From Treponema sp. (lineage in GTDB: Bacteria > Spirochaetota > Spirochaetia > Treponematales > Treponemataceae), in contig JAFZRP010000080.1 in NCBI GenBank assembly GCA_017619795.1, positions 1 through 64,000 on the forward strand: a DNA stretch of 64,000 bases, in the 5' to 3' direction. Every line of letters starts with the position of its first letter. Position 1 is the stretch's first letter. Positions 1-7,705 of the stretch are shown here, one piece after another. Both the position numbers and the translations under genes were made by a program. The notes under the pieces were generated by a model. The model was given only the letters and a program-made list of their open reading frames with translations, did not search any database and had not been told where the DNA came from.

Positions 1-73
1 CAAACTCGGCCTTCAAAACATCTCTTTTTTCTGCAGGCAACTGCATAGTCACCTTTGCTTCAATCATTGGCAT
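1..73 (-). CDS. MIF/tautomerase-family protein, N-terminal fragment (partial)
   Basis: Only the first 24 codons are in the window; the gene runs off the left edge. The visible N-terminus begins MPMIEAKVTMQLPAEKRDVL. This resembles the phenylpyruvate tautomerase/MIF family, in which the initiator Met is removed and Pro2 acts as the catalytic base; Pro2 is present. The start is firm: a perfect AAGGAGG lies at 80-86, six bases before the ATG. The gene points away from parA and is separated from it by a terminator, so it may be a host gene flanking the element or an unrelated cargo gene. Family assignment rests on 24 residues only. Confidence 0.6.
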   Translation of the reverse strand, partial: MPMIEAKVTMQLPAEKRDVLKAEF

Positions 74-96
74 GATTTTCCTCCTTATTTTCTTTA

Positions 97-125
97 ATTA
101 TAACACGCTATACGCTTCAAATAAA
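97..125 (-). promoter_or_regulatory. Promoter for the tautomerase-like gene (extended -10)
   Basis: On the minus strand a perfect TATAAT (102-97) is preceded by TGT, giving an extended -10. A poor -35 (TTTATT, 125-120) sits 17 bases upstream. The ATG at 73 would follow a leader of about 17-20 bases containing AAGGAGG. Confidence 0.45.
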
Positions 126-300
126 CTCCTCATTTAAAATATGTAAACAACTTGATATATATTCGTACTATAGGCAATTCGATAAAAGTTCGTTTTGTCT
201 GTAGGCGCTAAAAGAATTTGATACTTCAAAAATGTATTGAGTCTTGGTGTAGCCTAAACTTAAGGATTTGAAGTAGTCATTCTTAGCTGATAATATTACA

Positions 301-341
301 AAAGACTTCCGTTCAGTCCTTAAGGAAGTCTTTTTTTTTTT
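301..341 (+). terminator. Rho-independent terminator
   Basis: AAAGACTTCC (301-310) pairs perfectly with GGAAGTCTTT (324-333) around a 13-base loop and is followed by an uninterrupted T run to 341. It closes a plus-strand transcript whose source is unclear: no convincing ORF lies between 74 and 300. A small RNA or a short leader transcript from roughly 150-300 is possible, but I cannot identify one. Confidence 0.8.
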
Positions 342-413
342 ACAAAAAAAAGATTTTATGAAAAAGAAGAATTTGGGAGGGAGCTTATTCTGGCACTAAC
401 CAGAAAACTACAA

Positions 414-481
414 GGTCTTTGCAGGAGCATTCATTAATGTTAGCGCCTTAATGAATTAATGGTTCGATTCCAGAAAAGACC
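414..481 (+). other. tRNA-like fold upstream of parA
   Basis: GGTCTTT (414-420) is complementary to AAAGACC (475-481), forming a 7-bp acceptor-like stem. Directly inside it, TTCGATT (463-469) matches the tRNA T-loop consensus and has exactly five bases between loop and acceptor strand, although only three of the five T-stem pairs form. A 9-bp hairpin (429-437 with 448-456, loop of 10) takes the place of the anticodon arm. There is no D arm and no encoded CCA. It could be a decayed tRNA, an attachment-site remnant, or a structured parA leader. The rest of 342-531 holds a small hairpin (388-405, TTCTGG/CCAGAA) and the parA ribosome site; I see no gene there. Confidence 0.3.
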
Positions 482-531
482 ATCGGAACCGTATGGTTTC
501 ATTATTTCAATAAATTCATAGAGGACTGACT

Positions 532-1296
532 ATGAAAACAATTACTTTTGCCTTACAAAAAGGAGGTACTGGAAAAACCAGTATCTCTGTATCAACTGCC
601 GTACAACTGGCAGAAAATGGAAAAAAAGTATTATTAATTGATGCAGACCCACAGGGCAATGCAACAACCTGGCTTGGAGTAGATGAGATAACTCTTGAAC
701 TTGCTGATGTTCTTATGAAAAAAACTCCAGCAAAAGATGCAATTATTTCCACTCAGGTTGAAAACCTTTCAATTATTCCAACTGCAAGTTTGGATTCCGA
801 TTTAAGACTTTATTCAAAAACTCTTGCTACCCAGCAACCATTTATTATCAAACATATCTGCCGTGAAGTTAAGGAAGACTTTGACTTTCTTATTATTGAT
901 ACTTCTCCGTCTTTTGGCGCTCTTGAAGAAAGCTGTTTTCTTGCTTCTGATGAAGCAATTACAGTTTTAAACATTGATGAATTCTCATCAGACGGTCTTA
1001 TTACCTTTATGCAAAACATTGATTCACTCAAAGACCGTTATGACACTGACAAGCCAAAAATGGACAAAATTGTCTTGAACTCTCGTGATTTGAGACTTGT
1101 CCAACAGGCTGATTATCTTGAAAAAATCAGAGCGGCAACTGACTCAAAATTGTATATAGTTCCTGTAGACCAGGGGTTCCGAAAAGCTCAATCCGTTCAT
1201 GTTCCGCTTCAGTATCTTGAAGGTGTAAAGAAAGAAACTCTTTCTGTTATTGCAGAATTAAGCAAAGATTTGGAGGAAAATTATGAGCATAATTAA
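532..1296 (+). CDS. parA: ParA-family partition ATPase
   Basis: A 254-residue P-loop ATPase of the ParA/Soj/MinD class, which moves or positions DNA by ATP-dependent binding to the nucleoid. The deviant Walker A motif KGGTGKTS is at residues 10-17, with the signature Lys10 before GG. The A' motif LLIDADPQGN is at 34-43, and a Walker B-like FDFLIIDTSPSFG lies near 117-129. There is no N-terminal helix-turn-helix, so it is the short (type Ib or chromosomal) form. The start is supported by GAGG at 521-524. The next gene begins 14 bases before its stop and parB follows, giving the usual parA-parB pairing with a membrane-protein gene inserted between. It is the best evidence that this region is a stably maintained replicon or element. 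Confidence 0.93.
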   Translation: MKTITFALQKGGTGKTSISVSTAVQLAENGKKVLLIDADPQGNATTWLGVDEITLELADVLMKKTPAKDAIISTQVENLSIIPTASLDSDLRLYSKTLATQQPFIIKHICREVKEDFDFLIIDTSPSFGALEESCFLASDEAITVLNIDEFSSDGLITFMQNIDSLKDRYDTDKPKMDKIVLNSRDLRLVQQADYLEKIRAATDSKLYIVPVDQGFRKAQSVHVPLQYLEGVKKETLSVIAELSKDLEENYEHN

Positions 1297-1729
1297 CGAA
1301 CCAAAAGAAACTCATACATTGCCAATTGCTTCAGAACGGACACATGAAGGTTTTTACAGATTCATGAAAAAACAATATGAGGAAGATTTGAAAGCAGTAA
1401 AGAAAGCTGCAAAACAAGCAGAAAAAGAAAAAAGGAAAGCTGAACAAGCCGAATTTGAAGCAAAGTTTCCTAAAACCACTTTAAAAACAAAAGTAGATGC
1501 TTTTCTTATTGCATTAATTATAGTTGCAATTATTGGAATTCCAATGCTTATAACAATAAAAACAGGAAATGAGATATATGTAAAATCTGCAGTTGCTTTT
1601 TTATTTCTTGCAATAACTATTTTTGCATTTTCACCGCTTTGGGGTAATGTTAAAAACTGGTATAAACAACCTGTATTCTGGACATACATAATAACCATAA
1701 TATCTGCTTATGTAATTTCAATAATCTAA
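1283..1729 (+). CDS. Coiled-coil membrane protein between parA and parB
   Basis: Not recognised as a named family. The 148-residue protein has a hydrophilic, Lys/Glu/Ala-rich N-terminal half (about residues 28-66) likely to form a helix or coiled coil. Three probable membrane segments follow near 72-97, 102-118 and 131-148, and the C-terminus ends inside the last one. Its ATG lies inside the parA stop region (14-base overlap) behind GGAGG at 1272-1276, so it is translationally coupled to parA. A membrane protein between parA and parB is unusual. Anchoring the partition complex is one possible role, but that is inferred from position alone. Confidence 0.75.
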   Translation: MSIINEPKETHTLPIASERTHEGFYRFMKKQYEEDLKAVKKAAKQAEKEKRKAEQAEFEAKFPKTTLKTKVDAFLIALIIVAIIGIPMLITIKTGNEIYVKSAVAFLFLAITIFAFSPLWGNVKNWYKQPVFWTYIITIISAYVISII

Positions 1730-1753
1730 GTAAAAGAAAAGAAGGAATAAACT

Positions 1754-3013
1754 ATGGCAAGTAAAAAGATTTCATATAACGACTTAAAAAAGCAGAACGA
1801 TAATAATCAGCTCGCTCAAGCATTTTCAGCAGGCAAAACAGTAGTATCGCAGAATACAGGCTTTGAAAAAGTAAAAGTTGAAGACATTACAGAAGACCCG
1901 AAGGGCGATTTCACAGAGATTTTTCCATTCAATGAAGAAATGGCAAAATCTATTGCTGAGTCTATGATAGCAAAAGGTTATGATAAAACCCAGGTCATCC
2001 ACCTTTTCAAAATTAGAGAAGAAGCGGAGACAATGGAACATCCAATTCGAGGAGACGGCGCTCACCGTGTTGCTGCTGCCAAAATTGCCGGAATTGAAGA
2101 AATACCTGCTTATATTCATACCTTCGAGACCCGTACAGAAGCCTTAATTTATGCTTATGAATTGCAGTTGAACAGAAGAAATCTTGAACCGTATCAAAAA
2201 CTTGAAGCAATGGAAAAGCTTGACCAGCTCAAAAATCCGGGAAAAAAGAAAACGGATAAAGAATCAAGAGGAAAATCATCCGAAGCAGTTGCAGAAGTAT
2301 TAGGAGTTTCAACACGAACTGCTGAAAGAATGAGAAATATAATCAACAACGGAGATGATGAAACTATTGATGCTGTAAAAAAAGGAGAAATGTCAATATC
2401 AAAAGCGGATCAACTGATAAATGAAAAGAAAAATAATAATTTAAAGAAAAAGAAAAATGATGAAGATTTATCAGATTCAGTTAGTGATAATTCCGGCAAT
2501 CCTGCAGGATTGAATTTCAATCATTCTGACGGAATTGAACGACCTACATACAAGCTTTCTGAAAAAGAAGATTCTGAAAGAACAAAGGAAAGACGTACAG
2601 CTTACGAACTTGGTTTTACAGACGGATTCTTACAGGCAGCAAATCATATTTTTATGCAGATTCTACACGGTGTAGATAATTCAGCTATTTACATTGGGCT
2701 TTTCTGTAACAAACACAATATGGAATATGAATATCTAAGAAATTGTATCGGGAATGATTCAGCCCAATGTTATGAATATAACGAGTTCCGTAAAAAGCTT
2801 TTTGAAGAACGTCCAAAACTGAAGGATTTGAATCCAATGTCTCTGAAGGATTTAAGTACAGAAGAACAGGATGAAGATGAGGATGCACAGTATCTGGATT
2901 TTGATGAAGAAAAACAGAACGAGGAATCTGAAGAAAAGGATATTGATTCTGAAACTGAAAACAGCTCCGAAACTGAAAGTTCAAGTTCTGAAGAGGGTTT
3001 TGATATTTTCTAG
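1754..3013 (+). CDS. parB: ParB-like partition/nuclease-fold protein
   Basis: A 419-residue ParB/Spo0J/sulfiredoxin-fold protein expected to bind a centromere-like site and stimulate ParA. The ParB signature GDGAHRVAAAKIAG is at about 100-113, including the G-x-x-R-type CTP-binding patch. A segment LQLNRRNLEPYQKLEA (137-152) corresponds to the canonical box before the DNA-binding domain. A helix-turn-helix follows at about 175-197 (SSEAVAEVLGVSTRTAERM). The C-terminal third is low-complexity and highly acidic, and there is a long linker rich in Lys/Asp/Glu. The start follows the element's typical leader GAAGGAATAAACTATG. No perfect parS palindrome was seen in the window, so its binding site is unknown. 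Confidence 0.88.
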   Translation: MASKKISYNDLKKQNDNNQLAQAFSAGKTVVSQNTGFEKVKVEDITEDPKGDFTEIFPFNEEMAKSIAESMIAKGYDKTQVIHLFKIREEAETMEHPIRGDGAHRVAAAKIAGIEEIPAYIHTFETRTEALIYAYELQLNRRNLEPYQKLEAMEKLDQLKNPGKKKTDKESRGKSSEAVAEVLGVSTRTAERMRNIINNGDDETIDAVKKGEMSISKADQLINEKKNNNLKKKKNDEDLSDSVSDNSGNPAGLNFNHSDGIERPTYKLSEKEDSERTKERRTAYELGFTDGFLQAANHIFMQILHGVDNSAIYIGLFCNKHNMEYEYLRNCIGNDSAQCYEYNEFRKKLFEERPKLKDLNPMSLKDLSTEEQDEDEDAQYLDFDEEKQNEESEEKDIDSETENSSETESSSSEEGFDIF

Positions 3014-3022
3014 GGGAAGAAG

Positions 3023-3475
3023 ATGGAAGCAAATTTACTTATTGCATTTAAAATTTTTGGATTATTTTCAATAATTATGTCTGGTGGTATTTATCTTTTC
3101 TTTATTGATAAAAGAGTTCCATACGAAGTCAGACGTTATGTGCCAGTTCTTATCGGTTCATTTCTTTTATTTTTGTCATCAAACATTTTATTACCTATTG
3201 CATTCGATAATTATGGTCAACAAATCGAATCACAGACCTCAATAAAATCTAATGACAGTGAGAAAAACATTACTGATAAATGTTATTCGGATGATGATAA
3301 TTCTCATGAACATAAGAGGCTGTTATCAATTGTTTATGATTTTATATCAGAACATAAGAGACTGTCAGCAATTGTTTCTGGTTTTATAGCAACTCTAATA
3401 ATTATTGTATTAAAAATCAAAAAATCAAAAAAAGATGAAACAGAAGAAAGTTACGATGATGATTTAGGAGAATAA
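3023..3475 (+). CDS. Small membrane protein, unknown
   Basis: A 150-residue protein of no recognised family. It has probable transmembrane helices at about residues 5-26 and 40-62. A polar middle section (70-115) contains two copies of a short EHKRL(L/S)xIV motif (near 98 and 111), the second leading into another hydrophobic segment at 115-128. The tail is Lys-rich, then acidic. The gene starts nine bases after parB, with GGGGAAGAAG as ribosome site, and is followed one base later by the zinc-ribbon gene, so it belongs to the par operon. Confidence 0.7.
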   Translation: MEANLLIAFKIFGLFSIIMSGGIYLFFIDKRVPYEVRRYVPVLIGSFLLFLSSNILLPIAFDNYGQQIESQTSIKSNDSEKNITDKCYSDDDNSHEHKRLLSIVYDFISEHKRLSAIVSGFIATLIIIVLKIKKSKKDETEESYDDDLGE

Positions 3476-3476
3476 G

Positions 3477-3833
3477 ATGTCAAAAGAAATTTGTTGCTTT
3501 AATTGCGGACAGAAATTTTATCCTCATGGCGGACAGATGTTCTGCTGTAAAGGCTGCCGCTTGGACTATTACGAAAGAATGAAGCCTGAATCTAACAGAT
3601 TTTTGAAAAAGATTGAATCAGTAAAATTTTATAATGAAGTTTATATTAAAGAAAAGAAGTATGGTGGTGAATTGCATTTTGATTTTATGCAGTGTACCAA
3701 GTGTTTTTCTAAATATGCTCTTGAAATGAATAATATGTTTCCTTACAAAAAAACAACCTGTCCTTTCTGCGGAGCAAAATCTAAATATTCAGCTGGACTT
3801 TCGTACTATAAGGTAGAGGAAGTAAAAAGATGA
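3477..3833 (+). CDS. Double zinc-ribbon protein, unknown
   Basis: A 118-residue protein with two Cys-pair zinc sites. The N-terminal part has CCFNCG (6-11) with a CCKGC knuckle at about 23-27. The C-terminal part has CTKC (about 74-77) with CPFCG (about 96-100). Such small ribbon proteins are common in phage and plasmid genomes, where they often bind nucleic acid or partner proteins; no specific function is evident. GGAG precedes the ATG, which lies one base after the previous stop, and its own stop overlaps the next start (ATGA). It is therefore coupled both upstream and downstream. Confidence 0.75.
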   Translation: MSKEICCFNCGQKFYPHGGQMFCCKGCRLDYYERMKPESNRFLKKIESVKFYNEVYIKEKKYGGELHFDFMQCTKCFSKYALEMNNMFPYKKTTCPFCGAKSKYSAGLSYYKVEEVKR

Positions 3834-4495
3834 ACGATATGGAAAACGTAAAAAGACGAGTAAAGAAGCTTCTCGCATTATCAAAATCACCAAATGAAAA
3901 CGAAGCTGCAATGGCTATGAAAATGGCAAACAGTTTAATGTCACAGTACAGGATGAATGAATCAGAATTCAATGGTTATACAGAAAAAACAGTCAAAGCA
4001 ACAAAGCGGTTTGTAGAATGGCGAGCAATATTAAGTAATGCTGTTGAAAAGCTGTATGCAACATATCACTACAGAGATGTTGATACAGGTAGCTTCATAT
4101 TCTGCGGAGAAGAGCTTGATGTATTCATGTCAACAGAAATGTATAAGTATCTGGTAAAAACTGTAGACCGTATGGCAGCACAGAACATCAGAAAAAATGC
4201 GAAACATAAATACCGCCAGTCCTACCGTTCAGGAGTTGCGAGCCGTCTGTATGAAAGGATTACCGAAATGGGAGAACAATGCAGCTGGAGAAATCCGCAA
4301 GAACTTGAAACTTCAAAAAAAGAAATATCTGAATGGGTTCACAATCAAGTTTCAATTTCAAAAGTCAATGTGAAAGACAAGCTTATAAAAGTAAACCGTG
4401 ATGCCTGGAACAAAGGCAAAAGAGAAGCCGACAGTATAAGCCTCAACCGGCAGATGACCGGCTGTGGTAACAGAATGATAGGAGATTACAGATGA
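3830..4495 (+). CDS. DUF2786-domain protein
   Basis: The N-terminal 45 residues (VKRRVKKLLALSKSPNENEA and onward to the SQYRM segment) match the DUF2786 pattern of phage and bacterial proteins. The remainder (about 55-215) resembles the companion domain usually found with it: a region around a Tyr-Arg-containing helix, then a basic stretch. The biochemical role of DUF2786 is not established. The start codon overlaps the preceding stop (ATGA) behind GAGGAAG. It is 221 residues, a normal length for the two-domain architecture, and its stop overlaps the next gene. Confidence 0.75.
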   Translation: MNDMENVKRRVKKLLALSKSPNENEAAMAMKMANSLMSQYRMNESEFNGYTEKTVKATKRFVEWRAILSNAVEKLYATYHYRDVDTGSFIFCGEELDVFMSTEMYKYLVKTVDRMAAQNIRKNAKHKYRQSYRSGVASRLYERITEMGEQCSWRNPQELETSKKEISEWVHNQVSISKVNVKDKLIKVNRDAWNKGKREADSISLNRQMTGCGNRMIGDYR

Positions 4496-4974
4496 AATAC
4501 ATAAAAAGAAATTTTATCATAATAATAGCAGCAGTATTATTCTTAGTTTCATGTAATAAAAAGAGTTATGTAGATAACAGAGAATATTTTTCAGATGAAA
4601 TAATATATGTAAACGGATTTGAAAACTGTATAACTTTACCTTGTCCAGAAGATTGTATTGTTCCAAAAGAATGTATCAAAGAGCTTGATATAGGAATCCG
4701 CAATTTACAGGGAATGAACAGCTACAGCTGGAAAAGCAATCAAAATGTCATAAATACAAAAGACGGCTGGCTTTTAGCAGTAAGACAAATGGGTACTACA
4801 TTGGAAGGAATTGTCGTAGATTGCAGGATTTCACCGAACGGAGGAAAGCTGACAATAATTGGAAGAAATACTGGAAATGCAGTCATATATTTAAGACATA
4901 AAAGCTGTGGTATTACAAGGACAATCCTTGTAACTGTAGTTGATTGGGAAACCTGGCAGAAAACAAAGATGTAA
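4492..4974 (+). CDS. Ig-like-fold lipoprotein
   Basis: A 160-residue predicted lipoprotein. A basic N-terminus and hydrophobic stretch end in LFLVSC, a lipobox with Cys at about residue 21. The mature part is related along its whole length to the product of 6407-6937: both carry DEIIYxNx, ENxITLPCP, LDIGxRNL, GNAxIYL, SCGIT and a C-terminal WETWQ. The spacing of the last strands (IYL-x6-CGIT-x-TI-x-VTV) resembles the end of a bacterial Ig-like (Big_2) repeat. It is therefore probably exposed at the cell surface or in the periplasm. The ATG overlaps the stop of the DUF2786 gene. A surface-exclusion or recognition role is only a guess. Confidence 0.7.
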   Translation: MKYIKRNFIIIIAAVLFLVSCNKKSYVDNREYFSDEIIYVNGFENCITLPCPEDCIVPKECIKELDIGIRNLQGMNSYSWKSNQNVINTKDGWLLAVRQMGTTLEGIVVDCRISPNGGKLTIIGRNTGNAVIYLRHKSCGITRTILVTVVDWETWQKTKM

Positions 4975-5022
4975 GAAAATAAATTAAATATTTCAGAAAA
5001 AAAGAAAAAGGAAGAATAAACT

Positions 5023-6378
5023 ATGAATAAACTAAATATAGTAGACATGTTCTGTGGTGGCGGTGGAGAATCAACTGGACTTATCGAAGCAGCCCATGAA
5101 TATAACTTTGACATAAATATGAGTGCAATCAACCATTGGGAACGGGCAATTGAGACACATTCAAAGAATTATCCTTTCGCAGAACATCGTTGTGAAAATG
5201 TACAGCACATTGAACCAGAAACACTGAAAGCTTCAAAAAATTGCGACCTTTTATGGGCAAGTCCAGGATGCCAGCACTTCTCAAATGCAAGAGGCGGAAA
5301 ACCACGCTCAGAGGATTCAAGAAGCCCAGCATGGGAAGTTATTCGTTTTGCAGAAATACTTAGACCAAAAAGAATAATCATAGAAAATGTTCCTGAATTC
5401 AGAACGTGGGGTCCTTTAGACCAAAACGGAAAAATAATATCGACGTGTAAAGGAAAAACTTTCAATGCATTTATAGCAGCTTTACGTTCATATAATTACA
5501 TTGTTGACTGGCAGGTTTTGTGTGCAGCCGACTATGGCGCACCGACATCCAGAAGAAGACTTTTTATTCAGGCGGTAAGAAAAGACTGCGGCAAGAAGAT
5601 TTTATGGCCGGAACCGACAAATACAAAAGGCGGAGACTTACTTTTACCAGACTGGCACAGTGCTTCTGAAATAATCGACTGGTCCATTCCGTCACAGATT
5701 ATAAGCCAGCGTAAAAAACCACTTGCAGAAGCAACAATGAAAAGAATTGAATACGGGATAAAAGAATTCTGGGGAGATGCAGCAGTTCCTTTCATTGCAA
5801 AACTTTACGGCACATCTACTGCAGAAAGCCTTGAAAAACCACTTTCAACAATTTCCTGTTCTGGTGGGCATCACATGCTAATAACACCGTTTTTATGCAG
5901 ATACAATCAGGGAAACAACAGAGTACATACAATAAATGAACCAATACCAACATTAGACTGTTCAAACAGATATGGTCTTGTTGAACCATTCATCTGTGGA
6001 ATAGGTCAAAGTTCAGCAAAACAGAGAAACAGAAAATTATCTGAACCGTTATCAACTATTTGCACGAAACAGGAACACTGTCTTGTAAGTCCTATGCTCA
6101 TCCAATACTACGGAAACGGACACGCCGTACCATTGGACGAACCGATTCCAACTTTAACAACAAAAGACCGTTATGCCCTCGTCGGCACTGATAATCTTGG
6201 AATTGAGTTAGGGTTCCGAATGTTACAGCCAAATGAGCTTGCAGCTGCAACCGGTTTCCCATCAGATTATGAGTTTACAGGAAGTAAAGTTGAAATAGTA
6301 AAACAGATTGGAAATGCTGTTCCGCCAAATTTCGCAAAAGCAATGTTTGGACAGATTCTTAAGGAAATGACGGCATAA
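5023..6378 (+). CDS. DNA (cytosine-5) methyltransferase
   Basis: A 451-residue C5 methyltransferase that transfers a methyl group from SAM to cytosine in DNA. Motif I DMFCGGGGESTG is at 8-19. The catalytic Cys83 lies in ASPGCQHFSNARGGK; the usual PPC is here PGC. Motif VI ENV is at 121-123. A motif VIII-like AADYGAPTSRRRL is at 168-180. Motif X QIGNAVPPNF is at about 428-437. The variable region (about 260-390) has three internal repeats of the form EP(I/L)(P/S)T followed by a ten-residue tail, a feature of many phage-type C5 enzymes. No restriction gene is adjacent, so it is probably an orphan protecting or marking element DNA. The leader is GGAAGAATAAACTATG. Confidence 0.92.
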   Translation: MNKLNIVDMFCGGGGESTGLIEAAHEYNFDINMSAINHWERAIETHSKNYPFAEHRCENVQHIEPETLKASKNCDLLWASPGCQHFSNARGGKPRSEDSRSPAWEVIRFAEILRPKRIIIENVPEFRTWGPLDQNGKIISTCKGKTFNAFIAALRSYNYIVDWQVLCAADYGAPTSRRRLFIQAVRKDCGKKILWPEPTNTKGGDLLLPDWHSASEIIDWSIPSQIISQRKKPLAEATMKRIEYGIKEFWGDAAVPFIAKLYGTSTAESLEKPLSTISCSGGHHMLITPFLCRYNQGNNRVHTINEPIPTLDCSNRYGLVEPFICGIGQSSAKQRNRKLSEPLSTICTKQEHCLVSPMLIQYYGNGHAVPLDEPIPTLTTKDRYALVGTDNLGIELGFRMLQPNELAAATGFPSDYEFTGSKVEIVKQIGNAVPPNFAKAMFGQILKEMTA

Positions 6379-6406
6379 CTGATATAAACAGGAGGAAAAA
6401 AAATTT

Positions 6407-6937
6407 ATGAAAAAATGGGAAAGAGAACACGTCATAATAATCGTACTATCAATAATGCTTATTTTCGAATGCATTGCATATATTTCTTTATGCTTCAAAA
6501 AACAAAATAAGGTTGATTACGATAACAAAATTTACACAGACGAAATCATCTACATAAATAATCCTGCTTATGAAAACTATATTACACTTCCTTGCCCTGG
6601 TAAAGACAAGGTTTCAGACAAATGTATTATCACGCTTGATATTGGAGTCCGCAATCTGAGCAGACTAAAGAACTTTGAATGGAATGATACACAGAATGTC
6701 TCATATCCAGAAGATAAATGGCATCTTGTTTCAAGACATATACCCAGCGGAGAAAACAAAAAAGATTTAGTAGCAAACTGTAAGTTTTCAGCAGACAAAC
6801 GCAAACTGATTATAGGCGGAATGAATCCAGGCAATGCAATTATTTATCTCAGTAACCAAAGCTGCGGTATTACAGAAACAATTTTTGTAACAGTCATAGA
6901 CTGGGAAACATGGCAGGAAAGCAAGGAGAGTAACTGA
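6407..6937 (+). CDS. Membrane-anchored Ig-like protein, paralogue of 4492-4974
   Basis: A 176-residue protein with an N-terminal hydrophobic segment at about 8-30 ending in FECIAYISLC. This could be a signal anchor or a non-canonical lipoprotein signal. The rest is clearly homologous to the lipoprotein encoded at 4492-4974, sharing ENYITLPCPG, LDIGVRNL, GNAIIYL, SCGIT and WETWQ. The two paralogues flank the methyltransferase gene, so either a tandem duplication was split by it or the methyltransferase was inserted between them. Ribosome site AGGAGG is at about 6390. No function can be assigned beyond a likely extracytoplasmic Ig-like domain. Confidence 0.7.
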   Translation: MKKWEREHVIIIVLSIMLIFECIAYISLCFKKQNKVDYDNKIYTDEIIYINNPAYENYITLPCPGKDKVSDKCIITLDIGVRNLSRLKNFEWNDTQNVSYPEDKWHLVSRHIPSGENKKDLVANCKFSADKRKLIIGGMNPGNAIIYLSNQSCGITETIFVTVIDWETWQESKESN

Positions 6938-6966
6938 TAAGGAAGTTAAAAAGCATCCTTAAGAAA

Positions 6967-7202
6967 TGAGAAGAATAAACTATATATACAAACAAAACAG
7001 CATTTCTTCAATGTAAATCTAAAAAAGTAAATATATTGGCTTAAAAAGCACCTTAACAAAGGGATAAAACATGGTTTTAGGAGAGGAAGCTTTTTAATGT
7101 TCTACTGCAAAATTGTGTGGGAAACAGGCAGTTTTATAAACAGCAAAAGGACCTTAATGGTCCTGCAGCTGTTTATTATTTCTTGAAGAATAGGAAATAG
7201 AA
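6967..7202 (+). pseudogene. Decayed small gene of the 10100-10435 family (remnant)
   Basis: This 265-base gap holds no intact gene, but two signs of a dead one. The stereotyped leader GAAGAATAAACTAT occurs at 6971-6984, but the G of its ATG is replaced by A. Near 7146-7200 one frame reads KDLNGPAAVYYFLKNRK and then a stop, resembling the HRDNGEPAVYSEG segment of the 10100-10435 protein. A neighbouring frame carries VWETGSFINSK, suggesting a frameshift. A strong hairpin lies at 7138-7174. A 29-codon ORF at 7097 exists but looks like part of the same remnant. The interpretation is tentative. Confidence 0.35.
7138..7180 (+). terminator. Hairpin, possible terminator, before 7203
   Basis: AAACAGC (7138-7144) pairs with GCTGTTT (7168-7174), and AGGACC (7148-7153) pairs with GGTCCT (7159-7164), with a 3x3 internal loop and a TTAAT apical loop. 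It is followed by ATTATTTCTT, a moderately T-rich run. It could terminate transcripts arriving from the methyltransferase region, or simply be coding-sequence structure of the remnant gene. Confidence 0.5.
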
Positions 7203-7703
7203 ATGAAAAATAATTATAGAATTGATGCAAAATTTTATTTTTCTCTTACTGTTTTTTACAAAAAGATAATAAAAGACTTTGAGGATGAAAATGTTATAGA
7301 AATAATAAAAGAAGAAGGCATAAAAGAAGCAAAAAGGATGAACATCAGAGATTATGATAACTGGAACAGCATAAGCATTAAAAGAATTAATACATTAAGC
7401 CGGACAATCGGTTCAGTAATTTTTGAAAAGAATAAAAGAAGCTTTTACGGAAAGCTTGATGATATATTCCAGATAATTATTCCTTACAGTTCAATGAAAA
7501 AATACCTGCACAAGAATAATAACAGTATGACAGTAAAAGATGCACTAATAAACAACATGAAGGAAAATGACAAGTTAAAGAATATAAAAGATTTTGAAAG
7601 TCTATTTAAAGATGATTACTTTGATAAAGCCGTTTACCCAAAAGAATTAAAAAACATAAGGTTTTATATAATTCATAATTATCAAAAAAAGGAGAATGAA
7701 TAA
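7203..7703 (+). CDS. Conserved-context protein of unknown function
   Basis: A 166-residue, Lys/Ile/Asn-rich soluble protein with no motif I recognise. It appears mostly alpha-helical, with alternating charged and hydrophobic residues. The start follows AGGAAATAG. It lies three bases upstream of the initiator-like gene at 7706, and its final codons contain that gene's AAGGAG ribosome site, so the two are probably co-translated. A role in replication control or as a partner of the initiator is suggested only by position. Confidence 0.65.
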   Translation: MKNNYRIDAKFYFSLTVFYKKIIKDFEDENVIEIIKEEGIKEAKRMNIRDYDNWNSISIKRINTLSRTIGSVIFEKNKRSFYGKLDDIFQIIIPYSSMKKYLHKNNNSMTVKDALINNMKENDKLKNIKDFESLFKDDYFDKAVYPKELKNIRFYIIHNYQKKENE

Positions 7704-7705
7704 GG

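Noticed and set aside
204-447. Integron attC site (GTTAGCGCC and GGCGCTAA look like core-site fragments)
   Set aside because: The spacing and full R'/R'' motifs do not fit, and there is no integron integrase in the window.
532-3013. A canonical parS centromere site near parAB
   Set aside because: I looked for the TGTTTCACGTGAAACA-type palindrome and found none; this element probably uses a different ParB site.
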